Below are positions 15,930-24,115 of a stretch of 52,750 nucleotides of DNA, one piece after another. Made by a program: the position numbers and the translations under genes. The stretch comes from CAYMBP01 sp964388745 (GTDB taxonomy: Bacteria > Babelota > Babeliae > Babelales > RVW-14): NCBI GenBank assembly GCA_964388745.1, contig CAYMBP010000008.1, positions 1 through 52,750 of the forward strand, in the 5' to 3' direction. Numbering within the stretch: the first letter of the stretch is position 1; every line of letters begins with the position of its first letter. The notes beneath the pieces were generated by a model. It searched no databases. It had not been told where the DNA came from and saw only the letters and a program-made list of their open reading frames with translations.

Positions 15930-16841
15930 ATGATTAATTTTTTTACACTATTTGTCTTTTTATTATTACAAGGCAGCGGTTTACTTTCAGCAATGACTGG
16001 TGCTTTTTGGGGTAACTCAGATTCAGATTCTTCTAGTGTTGAGTCAACGCCTGTAAGCTCTCTTCATACAAGTCCCTTAAAATCAGGATTTTCATCTGGT
16101 AGCATTAGTCCAATGATTGATCTAAGTCCTTTTACAAGTCCCTCTAGGGATCTTGCACAAGCGCTTGGGAGCAGGGTAACACTTTCTCCTCAAAGTGATG
16201 TTGAAGGCTTTCTTTTTGGAACACCATCTCCATCGCCAGAAAACTCTCCTTTGCGATCAATTCTTTATAACATTCCAAAGGAGGCGTTTCTTGCAACTGC
16301 AGCATTAGAAAATAGATACTTTTCTGATGAGATAAATCGAAGAAAAATAAGAATAAAACTTGGTGAGAATAATATGTGCTTGCAGTTAAGGCTTGATTTT
16401 ATGCACTTTACTTATCCAGAAATTCGCCTACAAGATGGCATGCCTGTTCTTAACGGTTTTCATATGGATCCACATTTCTCTTTATATTATAGAGGCCTGT
16501 ATATTTTGAATAATCAACAAAGAATTAATCAGCATGGTGTATATTCTGCTGAAGTTATAGTACGTGGGCATAATGTTGGAACAAAAACATTTTTCCCAAA
16601 TTGCTGGGAAAATCGAGACTTAACAAATGCGCTTCTTAATGCATTGCAAAATATTTCTGCTGATAGCATTAATAGATTATCAAATAATCGCGTTAAGTTT
16701 TTTGGTATAACCAATGATGGATTAATGATTCATTTTATTATTAACCCTAATGATGGTCAAATTGTTACAGCATATCCTGATACAACTATTGAACTTCAAG
16801 AGGAAGCCTCTTTGCCCCTTGCTCGGGTATTATTTGAGTAA
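15930..16841 (+). CDS. Secreted EndoU-family nuclease-like protein
   Basis: 303 residues from ATG 15930, chosen because GGGGTG lies six bases upstream and the signal peptide (INFFTLFVFLLLQGSGLLSA) then starts properly; a TTG at 15900 is in frame. Residues about 30-110 are a Ser/Pro-rich disordered linker (SPSPENSPLRS). The C-terminal about 140 residues follow the bacterial EndoU pattern: 'GFHMDPHF' (His178, His182), 'HGVYSAEVIVRG', 'GTKTFFPNCWENRDLTNALLNAL' (Lys219) and the final 'DGLMIHFIINPNDGQIVTAYP' (Thr280, Tyr282). EndoU toxins are RNases. No acidic immunity gene is directly downstream; the next gene is convergent. It may act on the host or a competitor. Confidence 0.65.
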   Translation: MINFFTLFVFLLLQGSGLLSAMTGAFWGNSDSDSSSVESTPVSSLHTSPLKSGFSSGSISPMIDLSPFTSPSRDLAQALGSRVTLSPQSDVEGFLFGTPSPSPENSPLRSILYNIPKEAFLATAALENRYFSDEINRRKIRIKLGENNMCLQLRLDFMHFTYPEIRLQDGMPVLNGFHMDPHFSLYYRGLYILNNQQRINQHGVYSAEVIVRGHNVGTKTFFPNCWENRDLTNALLNALQNISADSINRLSNNRVKFFGITNDGLMIHFIINPNDGQIVTAYPDTTIELQEEASLPLARVLFE

Positions 16842-16850
16842 AGAGCTTTT

Positions 16851-16881
16851 AAGGCCTTCTTATATGATTTAAGAAGGCCTT
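16851..16881. terminator. Bidirectional hairpin terminator
   Basis: AAGGCCTTCTT (16851-16861) pairs perfectly with AAGAAGGCCTT (16871-16881) around a 9-base loop. It lies between the ends of two convergent genes (16841 and 16887). The T-runs on both sides are short, but the position and 11-bp stem support termination in both directions. Confidence 0.7.
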
Positions 16882-16886
16882 AGTGC

Positions 16887-18071
16887 TTAATTTGCTTTAA
16901 TCAAGCTGCGTAAGTGTTTAAGGCCATTGGAGATCCCATTGCCCAAAAATTCTTTTACATTTTTATGGAAAACATTAGAATCATCGCCACCACCAAAACC
17001 AGGCTTGACTGTTGTATTAATAACAATGGTAATTATTTTTGTTTCTTCATCAAACTCAAAAAAGAAGGGAAAGCGTCTAAAGCCTGTTGTATAGTAAGGA
17101 GCCTCTGCTGATTTAGTTGATCGACCACAATCAGGTTTTGGCAAGATGTCCCAAAGACCCGCTAAGCTGATTAGTTCAATAAGCATCATAATTGGGTTTT
17201 CAGTAATTTTAAAAAATTTTTCATCCATAATCTTTTTATATATTTCATCAAAGCGCTTGAGCCCCTCTTTTGTATGAGGGCCTTGAATGGTATCTATTTC
17301 TTGAACAAGCTCTGATACAAGATTTTTTTCTTGCTCCCAAATTTCTTCCTTGTAGAATCCCTCTTCCCATTCATCAGATAAAAGAGTCTCTTTGCCATCA
17401 ATGATAGCAAAATGTTTAAGTGGCTGATGGGTATATTCTTCAACAACAATGTAATTTGTCATATCTTTATTAACTAGTGTATTCTCTTGAGCATCTGGGT
17501 TAATTTTATAGAGAAAGACTTTATTAATACGCACGCGCACAGGGATTTTTCGTTGTTTATTCCTCTCATTTATTCTTTCTGCCAGCTTATTGATTTTATC
17601 TCGATAAAAAAGTGGTGAGAGATGCTGCCACAGTGATCCGTAGGTATTTCTTTCTTCAGATTGTGATCGGTGCGTTAATGTTGCTTGTGCTGGCAGAATA
17701 AGCTTGTAGTTACGAAAGAGCCATGGGTTAAATATTTCAAATATGCATTGCCCATGAGGATGTTCAACATAGGTTTGTGTGTGCGTTTCCCACTCTTGCA
17801 TTTGGCTTATAAGGTTTTTAATTATTTCTCCATCTACGCCGCTTTGCAGGTCTTTTCTCAAAGGAAGAAAAACACGCCTAACATATTCTTGTGCAAAAAA
17901 AGAATTGATATTTTCTTTCAGCCAAGAGTAATTTTTATCGTTATCAGAGATAGTGTATTGCTTAATAAGAACTTCCTGTTGCTCTTGAGATAGATGAGAT
18001 TTAATGAGTGATGGCGTACTAAAAAAGAAGCCTATTCCTCCCAGCAGCATTCGCAAATAATATTTTTTCAT
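16887..18071 (-). CDS. Secreted protein of unknown function
   Basis: 394 residues with an N-terminal signal peptide (MKKYYLRMLLGGIGFFFSTPSLIKS); GGGG upstream of ATG 18071 is the ribosome binding site. Visible segments: a Tyr/Trp/Arg-rich middle, 'VPVRVRINKVFLYKI' as a beta strand pair, 'YIVVEEYTHQPLKHFAIIDGKETLLSDEWEEGFYKEE', and a C-terminal 'FFFEFDEETKIITIVINTTVKPGFGGGDDSN' glycine-rich loop. I do not recognise the family. It is convergent with the EndoU-like gene and could in principle be related to it, but nothing in the sequence proves this. Confidence 0.65.
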   Translation of the reverse strand: MKKYYLRMLLGGIGFFFSTPSLIKSHLSQEQQEVLIKQYTISDNDKNYSWLKENINSFFAQEYVRRVFLPLRKDLQSGVDGEIIKNLISQMQEWETHTQTYVEHPHGQCIFEIFNPWLFRNYKLILPAQATLTHRSQSEERNTYGSLWQHLSPLFYRDKINKLAERINERNKQRKIPVRVRINKVFLYKINPDAQENTLVNKDMTNYIVVEEYTHQPLKHFAIIDGKETLLSDEWEEGFYKEEIWEQEKNLVSELVQEIDTIQGPHTKEGLKRFDEIYKKIMDEKFFKITENPIMMLIELISLAGLWDILPKPDCGRSTKSAEAPYYTTGFRRFPFFFEFDEETKIITIVINTTVKPGFGGGDDSNVFHKNVKEFLGNGISNGLKHLRSLIKAN

Positions 18072-18213
18072 AAACTATACCCCTTAGTATTAAATTGTGA
18101 ATAATAAAACTTTACTTCAGTCTACTTCCATTTTATAGTTTGGCTAGAAAGGCGTTGTATTGGAATTGAATTAAAGCTTTCGTAGTCAATATTAATTGAA
18201 GCTGCTCGTTTGA

Positions 18214-18243
18214 TTGAGCATTAATCTTTTATGCTTTTATGGT
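18214..18243 (+). promoter_or_regulatory. Candidate promoter for the PcrA/UvrD helicase
   Basis: TTGAGC (18214-18219) and TATGGT (18238-18243) with an 18-base spacer lie about 50 bases upstream of the ATG at 18296, within the 224-bp divergent region. Weak match. Confidence 0.3.
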
Positions 18244-18295
18244 AGACTAAAAATCTATTGTGAAGCGATACTTACTCTAATACAAAGCGGGACTC

Positions 18296-20602
18296 ATGGA
18301 TTTTTTATCATTTGATCAATTTTTACAAGAGCAACTCAACACCCCTCAAAAAAATGCTGTAACAAAAAAGGATGGGAACCTTCTTGTTATTGCAGGAGCA
18401 GGCTCAGGAAAAACACGAGTTATTACTGCTCGAATTGCTCATTTGATTGTCAATGGCATGGTAGACCCATCGTCCATTGTTGCACTAACCTTTACGAACA
18501 AAGCTGCGCTTGAGATGAAATCTCGATTACGTCGCTGGCTCAGGGGAACTGAGATGACCCCTTATGTTGGAACTTTTCATTCTTATTGTTTATTTTTATT
18601 GCGTAGCTACAAAAATTTTCTTGATATTCCTCAGTTTTCAATTATTGATGCTGATGATCAAATGAGTATTATGCGAGGTATTATCAAAAAAAATAATCTA
18701 CAAAAATATGGAAAACCTGCTCAATGGCTTTATCAAATTTCACGAACAAAGAGTAAGCTCTCAACAAGCAATATGAGATATGAATATTCTACGCCAATGT
18801 TTAAAGAAGTCTATAAAGCATACGAGCAAGAAAAGGCTGCAGCTTGCTGCTTTGACTTTGATGATTTACTTATTAAAGTACTTGAGCTTTTTACAACAAA
18901 CCCAGATTTTAAAGAGCTTTATCAGGCATCAATTAACCATATTTTAGTTGATGAATATCAAGATACTAGTGATGTACAACATGAGTTATTGCGTCAAATG
19001 GCGCTTGATAGTCAAGGATGTTGTGCTGTTGATTCTGTTTCTGCTGTTGGCGATGAGGATCAATCAATTTACTCATGGCGTGGTGCATCAGTTGCAAACA
19101 TGCTACAATTTGCCAAAGACTTTCACCCTGTTGAAACCATCATGATTGAACAAAATTATCGATCAGCACAGTCTATTCTTGATACAGCGAATCATTTAAT
19201 TCAGCATAATGTTAAGCGTAGCCCAAAAGCATTATGGTCCGAAAAAAAGAATCCACATCGAGTTCTTCTTGGACGTTGCTACTCTGAAGAGCAAGAAGCA
19301 CAAGCATTGCTCGCATTTTTAAATGTATATAAAAAGAATCACTCCCTACAAAGTTGCGCAGTTTTATATCGGACTCATGCACAATCTCGAGTACTTGAAG
19401 AAGCTCTCATTCGAGCATCAATTCCCTATAAAATTGTTGGAGGGCTGCGTTTCTATGAACGCAAAGAAATTAAAGATTTGCTCGCTTATCTTAAGCTTCT
19501 CGTTAATCCATTTGATCGTGTTAGCCTGATGAGAATAATTAATTGTCCTAATCGAGGACTTGGCCAAAAATTTGAAGAGTTATTAACAATGGTGTGGGAG
19601 CAAAATCCACTCTATGACTTCAGACAAATTTTACGCTTGCTTCTTGCTGACGATCAATATGGTATTAAGGGAATTAAAGCTCGAGGAATTGAACAATTTC
19701 TAAATTTATTTGATGGATTTGATGAAACATGTAGAGCAAGTGAAGTAATTGTTCCACTTCTTGAGAAAACAGAATATGTTAGTTTTCTCAAGGCCTCTTA
19801 TGATGAAAAAGAAGCAAACTCTCGTATAGAAAATGTAAAAGAATTTGTGCAATCAATTTTGAATCATGAAGAAAATGGCTCTGAGCGAGTAACTTCGTCA
19901 GATACTTCTCTTGCTTCTTTTTTATACGAAGTTGCTTTACTTCAAGAAAAAATTGATGATACACAAGAACATGAGCAGCTTCAGTTAATGTCACTTCACG
20001 CTGCTAAGGGGCTAGAATTTCATGCAGTAATTATTACAGGCCTTGAAGAGGGTGTTCTTCCTAGCTCACGCTCACTTGAAACTGATGAAGCTCTTGAAGA
20101 AGAGCGACGACTATTATACGTAGGTATTACGCGAGCTGAAGAGTACTTGCTTGTATTATATGCACTTAGAAGACATCAGTATGGTCAATTTTTTGATCAA
20201 GAACCTTCTCGCTTTATTGCAGAAATGCCAGATGAACATATTCAAAAAATATCACTCGAACGTCTTTATTCTGCAGAAATGACTCAGCATTTCTCTGCTT
20301 GGTTACAAGATGCACCACTTCCTACAATAAGTGATTTTTCACCATCACAGCGCATTCCTCAATCTCGAATGATAAAAAAAGGAGCATTTAATAAAGGCCC
20401 TCAAAGAAAATGTTTTACAAAAGAAAATATTTCACCAGGAAGTGGATGGAAAAAGCACCAGACAGTCTACCATAAGGTTTTTGGAGCAGGAGTTGTTGTT
20501 GGAGTTGAGCCTGCATCTGAAAATGATTATTATATAACAGCATTATTCAAGGTGGGTAAGAAAAGAATCTTATCAAGTTACTTGAGTAAAAGTTTGTCCT
20601 GA
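18296..20602 (+). CDS. pcrA: ATP-dependent DNA helicase, UvrD/PcrA type
   Basis: 768 residues, the size of PcrA/UvrD. Superfamily 1A motifs in order: Q motif 'LNTPQKNAV', Walker A GAGSGKT (34-40), 'FTNKAALEMKSRL', 'GTFHSYCL', Walker B 'ILVDEYQDTSDVQ', 'VGDEDQSIYSWRGA', 'EQNYRSAQSIL', 'QLMSLHAAKGLEF' and 'EEERRLLYVGITRAE'. The C-terminus 'TVYHKVFGAGVVVGVE' is the Tudor-like PcrA tail that binds RNA polymerase. It unwinds DNA 3'-5' in nucleotide excision repair, replication and conflict resolution. The P-loop lacks nothing; the enzyme looks intact. Confidence 0.95.
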   Translation: MDFLSFDQFLQEQLNTPQKNAVTKKDGNLLVIAGAGSGKTRVITARIAHLIVNGMVDPSSIVALTFTNKAALEMKSRLRRWLRGTEMTPYVGTFHSYCLFLLRSYKNFLDIPQFSIIDADDQMSIMRGIIKKNNLQKYGKPAQWLYQISRTKSKLSTSNMRYEYSTPMFKEVYKAYEQEKAAACCFDFDDLLIKVLELFTTNPDFKELYQASINHILVDEYQDTSDVQHELLRQMALDSQGCCAVDSVSAVGDEDQSIYSWRGASVANMLQFAKDFHPVETIMIEQNYRSAQSILDTANHLIQHNVKRSPKALWSEKKNPHRVLLGRCYSEEQEAQALLAFLNVYKKNHSLQSCAVLYRTHAQSRVLEEALIRASIPYKIVGGLRFYERKEIKDLLAYLKLLVNPFDRVSLMRIINCPNRGLGQKFEELLTMVWEQNPLYDFRQILRLLLADDQYGIKGIKARGIEQFLNLFDGFDETCRASEVIVPLLEKTEYVSFLKASYDEKEANSRIENVKEFVQSILNHEENGSERVTSSDTSLASFLYEVALLQEKIDDTQEHEQLQLMSLHAAKGLEFHAVIITGLEEGVLPSSRSLETDEALEEERRLLYVGITRAEEYLLVLYALRRHQYGQFFDQEPSRFIAEMPDEHIQKISLERLYSAEMTQHFSAWLQDAPLPTISDFSPSQRIPQSRMIKKGAFNKGPQRKCFTKENISPGSGWKKHQTVYHKVFGAGVVVGVEPASENDYYITALFKVGKKRILSSYLSKSLS

Positions 20603-20865
20603 ATATGTAATATTAACTTTTGAGTGACCTTATCGTTATTCCGGAGCAAAACAATAAACTCCAGCTCTTTTTGATCATTAACCCTTTTCACTCCACTTAC
20701 TACAAAGCTGCAAGCAACCAATTTTTCTTTTTAAAAAGTTACAAATATATTAAAAAATATTTCTATTTGAGCCATATTGTTGTTTGTTATTATTAATGGT
20801 ATACCTACAAGAGCCTATTTGATACTTCCCAAAAAAGTAAGCATTAATATTTATTGAGGCATTCT

Positions 20866-21912
20866 ATGTTAAAAAAATTAAAAGTCATGTTGCTTTTATC
20901 GCTAGCCCTCCTTACAATCCCTCCCAAAACAGGAGTCGTAAAAGCTCAAACTCAAAATGAATGGCCTGATTTTATAGTAGATTGTTCATGTGCTAGCATT
21001 ATGCTTGCAACTGCATATACTTTTGCACAAGAATACTCAGATCAAAAATTGCCTGAGCGCATTCTAGAGCAATTTTCGCCTAGCAACATAATTAGTTCTT
21101 TTTGCGTTAATTATGCTGACCAATTTATCACAACAATTGGCCATGAGTGTGGTCATGCTTTCATGGCAAAACTCGTTAATGGGGACCCTCTTGATATTAA
21201 TATTGGTGGCCTTCAAAAAGAACCCCTCATAAGTATTGGACCTTTTCACCTTTGCGGCTTTCATTCTAATACAGGATATGCGCTAGTCACCATGCCGTAC
21301 AAAGAGAATTTTTCTCCTATTGATATTGTAAAAAAAATTCTAACAGAAGAAACAACAGACATTAATAAAGAAGAGACTCAACAAAAAAAAGAATACTACA
21401 GCAATACGTCTCTTGAGGCATTGATAGAAAAGGTTAAACAACACCCAATTAAAAATGCAGCTATTCACAAACCAAAACGTGCAGCAATACTTTTAGCTGG
21501 AGGCCTTGCTGGTATCTTGACTCACTTTACCTTTAAAACAGTTAAGACTTATTTAAGCAATAAGCAAGCCCTTCAACAGGATAATTCTTTTATAAGTAGA
21601 TTGTTAAGCTCTGCACTTATTGCTCTTGAACCTGATAGTACATACGTTGGTCAATTATTTAACATGCTTGTACCTATGAACTTTAATTTGAACCAAAAAA
21701 GTGATGGTAGGTACTTGTTTGAAGATGTCTTTAACATTAACTCAGAATGCACAGATACGCTGAATTCAATTTCACCACTTGCACTTGTAATTGCTAAAAT
21801 TATGATAACGTCAAAATGGCATAGCTCAGACCCTTCGCACATTATTGTCGATATGCCACTAGCTCTTTTTAACCAACTTACAGATCATTTATTTGAGGTA
21901 TATTCTGCATGA
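20866..21912 (+). CDS. M50-like (site-2 protease-type) zinc metallopeptidase, exported
   Basis: 348 residues from ATG 20866, six bases after GAGG; a TTG at 20854 would precede that site and is less likely. A signal peptide or first TM (MLLLSLALLTIPPKTGVVKA) is followed by 'TIGHECGHAFMAKLVNGD' with H93-E94-x-x-H97, the zinc-binding HExxH, then 'RAAILLAGGLAGILTHF' (M50: xLAGPLANLL) and 'NMLVP...KSDGRYLFEDVF' with Asn266, Pro270, Asp280-Gly281, which resembles the M50 NPDG motif that gives the third zinc ligand. Spacing in the last motif is longer than usual and the protein has fewer clear TM helices than typical S2P, so activity inside the membrane is not certain. It is coupled (ATGA overlap) to the hydrolase gene. 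Confidence 0.6.
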   Translation: MLKKLKVMLLLSLALLTIPPKTGVVKAQTQNEWPDFIVDCSCASIMLATAYTFAQEYSDQKLPERILEQFSPSNIISSFCVNYADQFITTIGHECGHAFMAKLVNGDPLDINIGGLQKEPLISIGPFHLCGFHSNTGYALVTMPYKENFSPIDIVKKILTEETTDINKEETQQKKEYYSNTSLEALIEKVKQHPIKNAAIHKPKRAAILLAGGLAGILTHFTFKTVKTYLSNKQALQQDNSFISRLLSSALIALEPDSTYVGQLFNMLVPMNFNLNQKSDGRYLFEDVFNINSECTDTLNSISPLALVIAKIMITSKWHSSDPSHIIVDMPLALFNQLTDHLFEVYSA

Positions 21913-22952
21913 AATTACAGACTATAAGTTTTTTGGGACTACTTATTTTTGGAACGCCTATTATCTTTGCTCAAGAGCAAGACGAGGGCAATACAAAAAA
22001 AACGCCTGTAATTGTATCTCATGGCTTTGGAGCAAATTCAATACGGCCATATCTTTTTTACACCGCAGGCAATGAAGAACTTCTTGCCTTCTTGTATGGT
22101 GAGACCCCTGAGACATTTCAGCAAAGACGCTATCTTTTTGATGAGCGCCTACATAAAGTCTTTTCATTTAACTATGGGGATATTCTTATTGATATGGGAA
22201 TTTATGGAAGTATTCCAAATCCATTTAATGCATGTATAGCTCAGCAACGAGATATGGAAAATCTAAAAATGACTCTCGACAAAATAGAAGGTGGGCGTGT
22301 TATTGGATTTGGTCATTCTCGAGGAGCTGCAACCTGGTTGACCCTCCTTGGCAACACTACATATGAAAACAAGATGTCTTTGCTTATTTTAGAAGCTCCT
22401 TTTGCTACCATGAAGTCAACAGCTTTTTTTCGCTGGATTAGCCAATTTCTTCTCATTATACATAAGATTTTTGTAGATATAGATACTAATCATTGGGGAG
22501 AGCGCTTATTTAATTGTGTCTTTGGAGCCTATCGATTTAATGACATTGAACCTATAAAAGTTGCGTGTAAAATTGATAGCTCAATTCCTATTTTAATTGT
22601 ACATACAAAAAATGACGAAATTATTCCTATAAATGACTCACGTGATTTATATATCGCACTGAAAGAGTCTGGTCATAATGTTTATTTATTTGAGCCCGAT
22701 GAAGGTGATCATACAGCTTTGCTCACTGCAAATGGCTGTGATGAGTATGTTTTCCTGGTGCATGCTCTTTACAAACATTATCAGCTCCCTTTTAGGGAAG
22801 AGTATGCAAGTCAGATAAAAGAAATAAGCGCCTACCAGCCAACTATTCAGGAGGTTATGAAAAGAAAAGTTAAAATTGATAGCGAGAGCAGCCCTCAAGA
22901 GAATATCCCCTCACAAGCTGCTTTGAATGTTGATGGCACCTTTTCTTTTTAA
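21909..22952 (+). CDS. Secreted alpha/beta hydrolase
   Basis: 347 residues; the ATG overlaps the stop of the peptidase gene by four bases (21909-21912). Signal peptide MKLQTISFLGLLIFGTPIIFA. Alpha/beta-hydrolase elements: oxyanion-region 'VIVSHGFGANSI' (HGFG), nucleophile elbow GFGHSRG with Ser137, acid 'IVHTKNDEIIP' (Asp236) and 'EGDHTAL' with His268. So the full Ser-Asp-His triad is present and the enzyme is probably active as an esterase, lipase or peptidase in the periplasm or outside the cell. Substrate unknown. The operon with a metallopeptidase suggests a shared task in envelope or host-derived substrate processing (inference). Confidence 0.85.
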   Translation: MKLQTISFLGLLIFGTPIIFAQEQDEGNTKKTPVIVSHGFGANSIRPYLFYTAGNEELLAFLYGETPETFQQRRYLFDERLHKVFSFNYGDILIDMGIYGSIPNPFNACIAQQRDMENLKMTLDKIEGGRVIGFGHSRGAATWLTLLGNTTYENKMSLLILEAPFATMKSTAFFRWISQFLLIIHKIFVDIDTNHWGERLFNCVFGAYRFNDIEPIKVACKIDSSIPILIVHTKNDEIIPINDSRDLYIALKESGHNVYLFEPDEGDHTALLTANGCDEYVFLVHALYKHYQLPFREEYASQIKEISAYQPTIQEVMKRKVKIDSESSPQENIPSQAALNVDGTFSF

Positions 22953-23620
22953 GTAACAGGAATAGCTTTAGAGAATTTATCAATATCGCTTTTAATATTT
23001 TTCAGCTCTGCAGAGGAGAGTACCGAGCTATCCCAATCACCAATAATAAAATCAAGCTTTAAGGCAAGAGAATGGCCTTCATAATTTAGCGGACCTCCTT
23101 CTTGCATCATAGAAACAATTGAGACATTAGGGTCAATAAGAAGCGTTACACCTAGAATTTCTCGACTAGGCAACTCAACTCCTTTTCCTGGCAAAATAAA
23201 TACTCCTTCAGCTGTTTTAATAATCTCATAAAATTTACCTAAAATGCTTGGATTTCTTGTAACATAAGGCCCTTGCCACTTACTTGGATAAGCAAGATTA
23301 AAACAACCAATTTGAGAACCGGCAAACCTCTCAACCGTTAAAAAATTAATTACACCTTGATTATTTGTAATGCTTAAGATATTACACTCTTTATCAATTT
23401 GACTTAAAATAAGACTTAGCTCTTTTAGGTCTTCGCCAATATTGGTAACATAAGCCTGAGGCTTGTGAAGGAGTAGGCGAGTTATCGTAATAAATACAAG
23501 AGCTGTAAGTGTAGTAATACTTATCGCAATAAAGTACTGCTTAGTAAATTGTATTATTGCTTGAAAATATTTATCTACAAACAGATCAAGCTGTTTAATA
23601 AAATTATCTATTTTTTTCAT
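22949..23620 (-). CDS. One-TM protein of unknown function, faintly pseudopilin-like
   Basis: 223 residues from ATG 23620, preceded by a very strong GAGGGGGAG site; the frame is open to 23803 but that extension lacks such a site and looks non-coding. A cytoplasmic N-terminus (about 30 residues) leads to one TM helix (YFIAISITTLTALVFITITRL), then a periplasmic domain with 'CFNLAYPSKWQGPYV' and 'GKFYEII...FILPGKGVELP'. The W-x-GPY element recalls GspG-type pseudopilin domains, but there is no prepilin leader. Its stop overlaps the end of the convergent hydrolase gene by four bases (22949-22952). Family not recognised. Confidence 0.65.
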   Translation of the reverse strand: MKKIDNFIKQLDLFVDKYFQAIIQFTKQYFIAISITTLTALVFITITRLLLHKPQAYVTNIGEDLKELSLILSQIDKECNILSITNNQGVINFLTVERFAGSQIGCFNLAYPSKWQGPYVTRNPSILGKFYEIIKTAEGVFILPGKGVELPSREILGVTLLIDPNVSIVSMMQEGGPLNYEGHSLALKLDFIIGDWDSSVLSSAELKNIKSDIDKFSKAIPVT

Positions 23621-23896
23621 AATTTTTTCTCCCCCTCTTTTTTTATATTCTATCGAAAAATAACAAAGCAAATTTTTCACTTTCATTGTTTTGTTATAGC
23701 AAATAACTTTGATATGAAAGCTGCAGAACACCACCCTGAAAGAAGCATAGTCAGTTATGTAGGGTCTAGCGATAGAATCACAACATGACCCCAATATTTG
23801 CACAAATTAAATCGTTTTTGAGATAAATGTTCCAACAATATTAACTATGAGTCAATCTAGCCCGATATTCCCTTACATATTTGCTTTACTCTTTCA
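23621..23896. other. Intergenic stretch with no recognised gene
   Basis: The left part of a 495-bp gap between two minus-strand genes. It contains an open but probably untranslated extension of the 223-residue protein frame and a 24-codon plus-strand frame (23721-23795) without a ribosome binding site. I see no RNA motif. The promoter of the 223-residue protein should be here, but I could not pick one convincingly. Confidence 0.4.
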
Positions 23897-24115
23897 TTAT
23901 TCTAAATCCTCATATTTTTTCATACGGCTGACAAGAGCACCATCCTCACTTAAGTTACATTTATAATCATAAGTCTCATAAGTTTATTATCTTCATCTTT
24001 ATCTGTTCTTATGAGACTATACGGTTTAATGTAATTTCAAATACCTTTTTTCAAGATCTTTAATTTCATTGTCTTCTTTTTGAAGATCTTCTTCGTTAAA
24101 AAATTTTATTCTATT
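23897..24115 (-). pseudogene. Decayed 3' continuation of the ankyrin-repeat gene
   Basis: Directly after the ankyrin gene's TAA (24116-24118) the same frame continues with protein-like sequence: 'NRIKFFNEEDLQKEDNEI' and 'KDLEKRYLKLH', then a stop. The next frame gives 'YIKPYSLIRTDKDEDNKLMR', and the original frame resumes with 'TYDYKCNLSEDGALVSRM' and 'KKYEDLE' before TAA. The three pieces read as one C-terminal region broken by a stop and two compensating frameshifts. Either the ankyrin protein has lost its tail, or this is the remains of a related copy. Confidence 0.5.

Noticed and set aside
23621..23803. N-terminal extension of the one-TM protein
   Set aside because: The strong GAGGGGGAG site sits just before ATG 23620, and the extension is compositionally unlike the rest of the protein.
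23972..24018. Inverted repeat AGTCTCATAAG ... CTTATGAGACT as a terminator or regulatory site
   Set aside because: The arms lie inside the decayed coding tail of the ankyrin gene and match two protein-like segments (SLIRT and KLMRL); there is no T-run.
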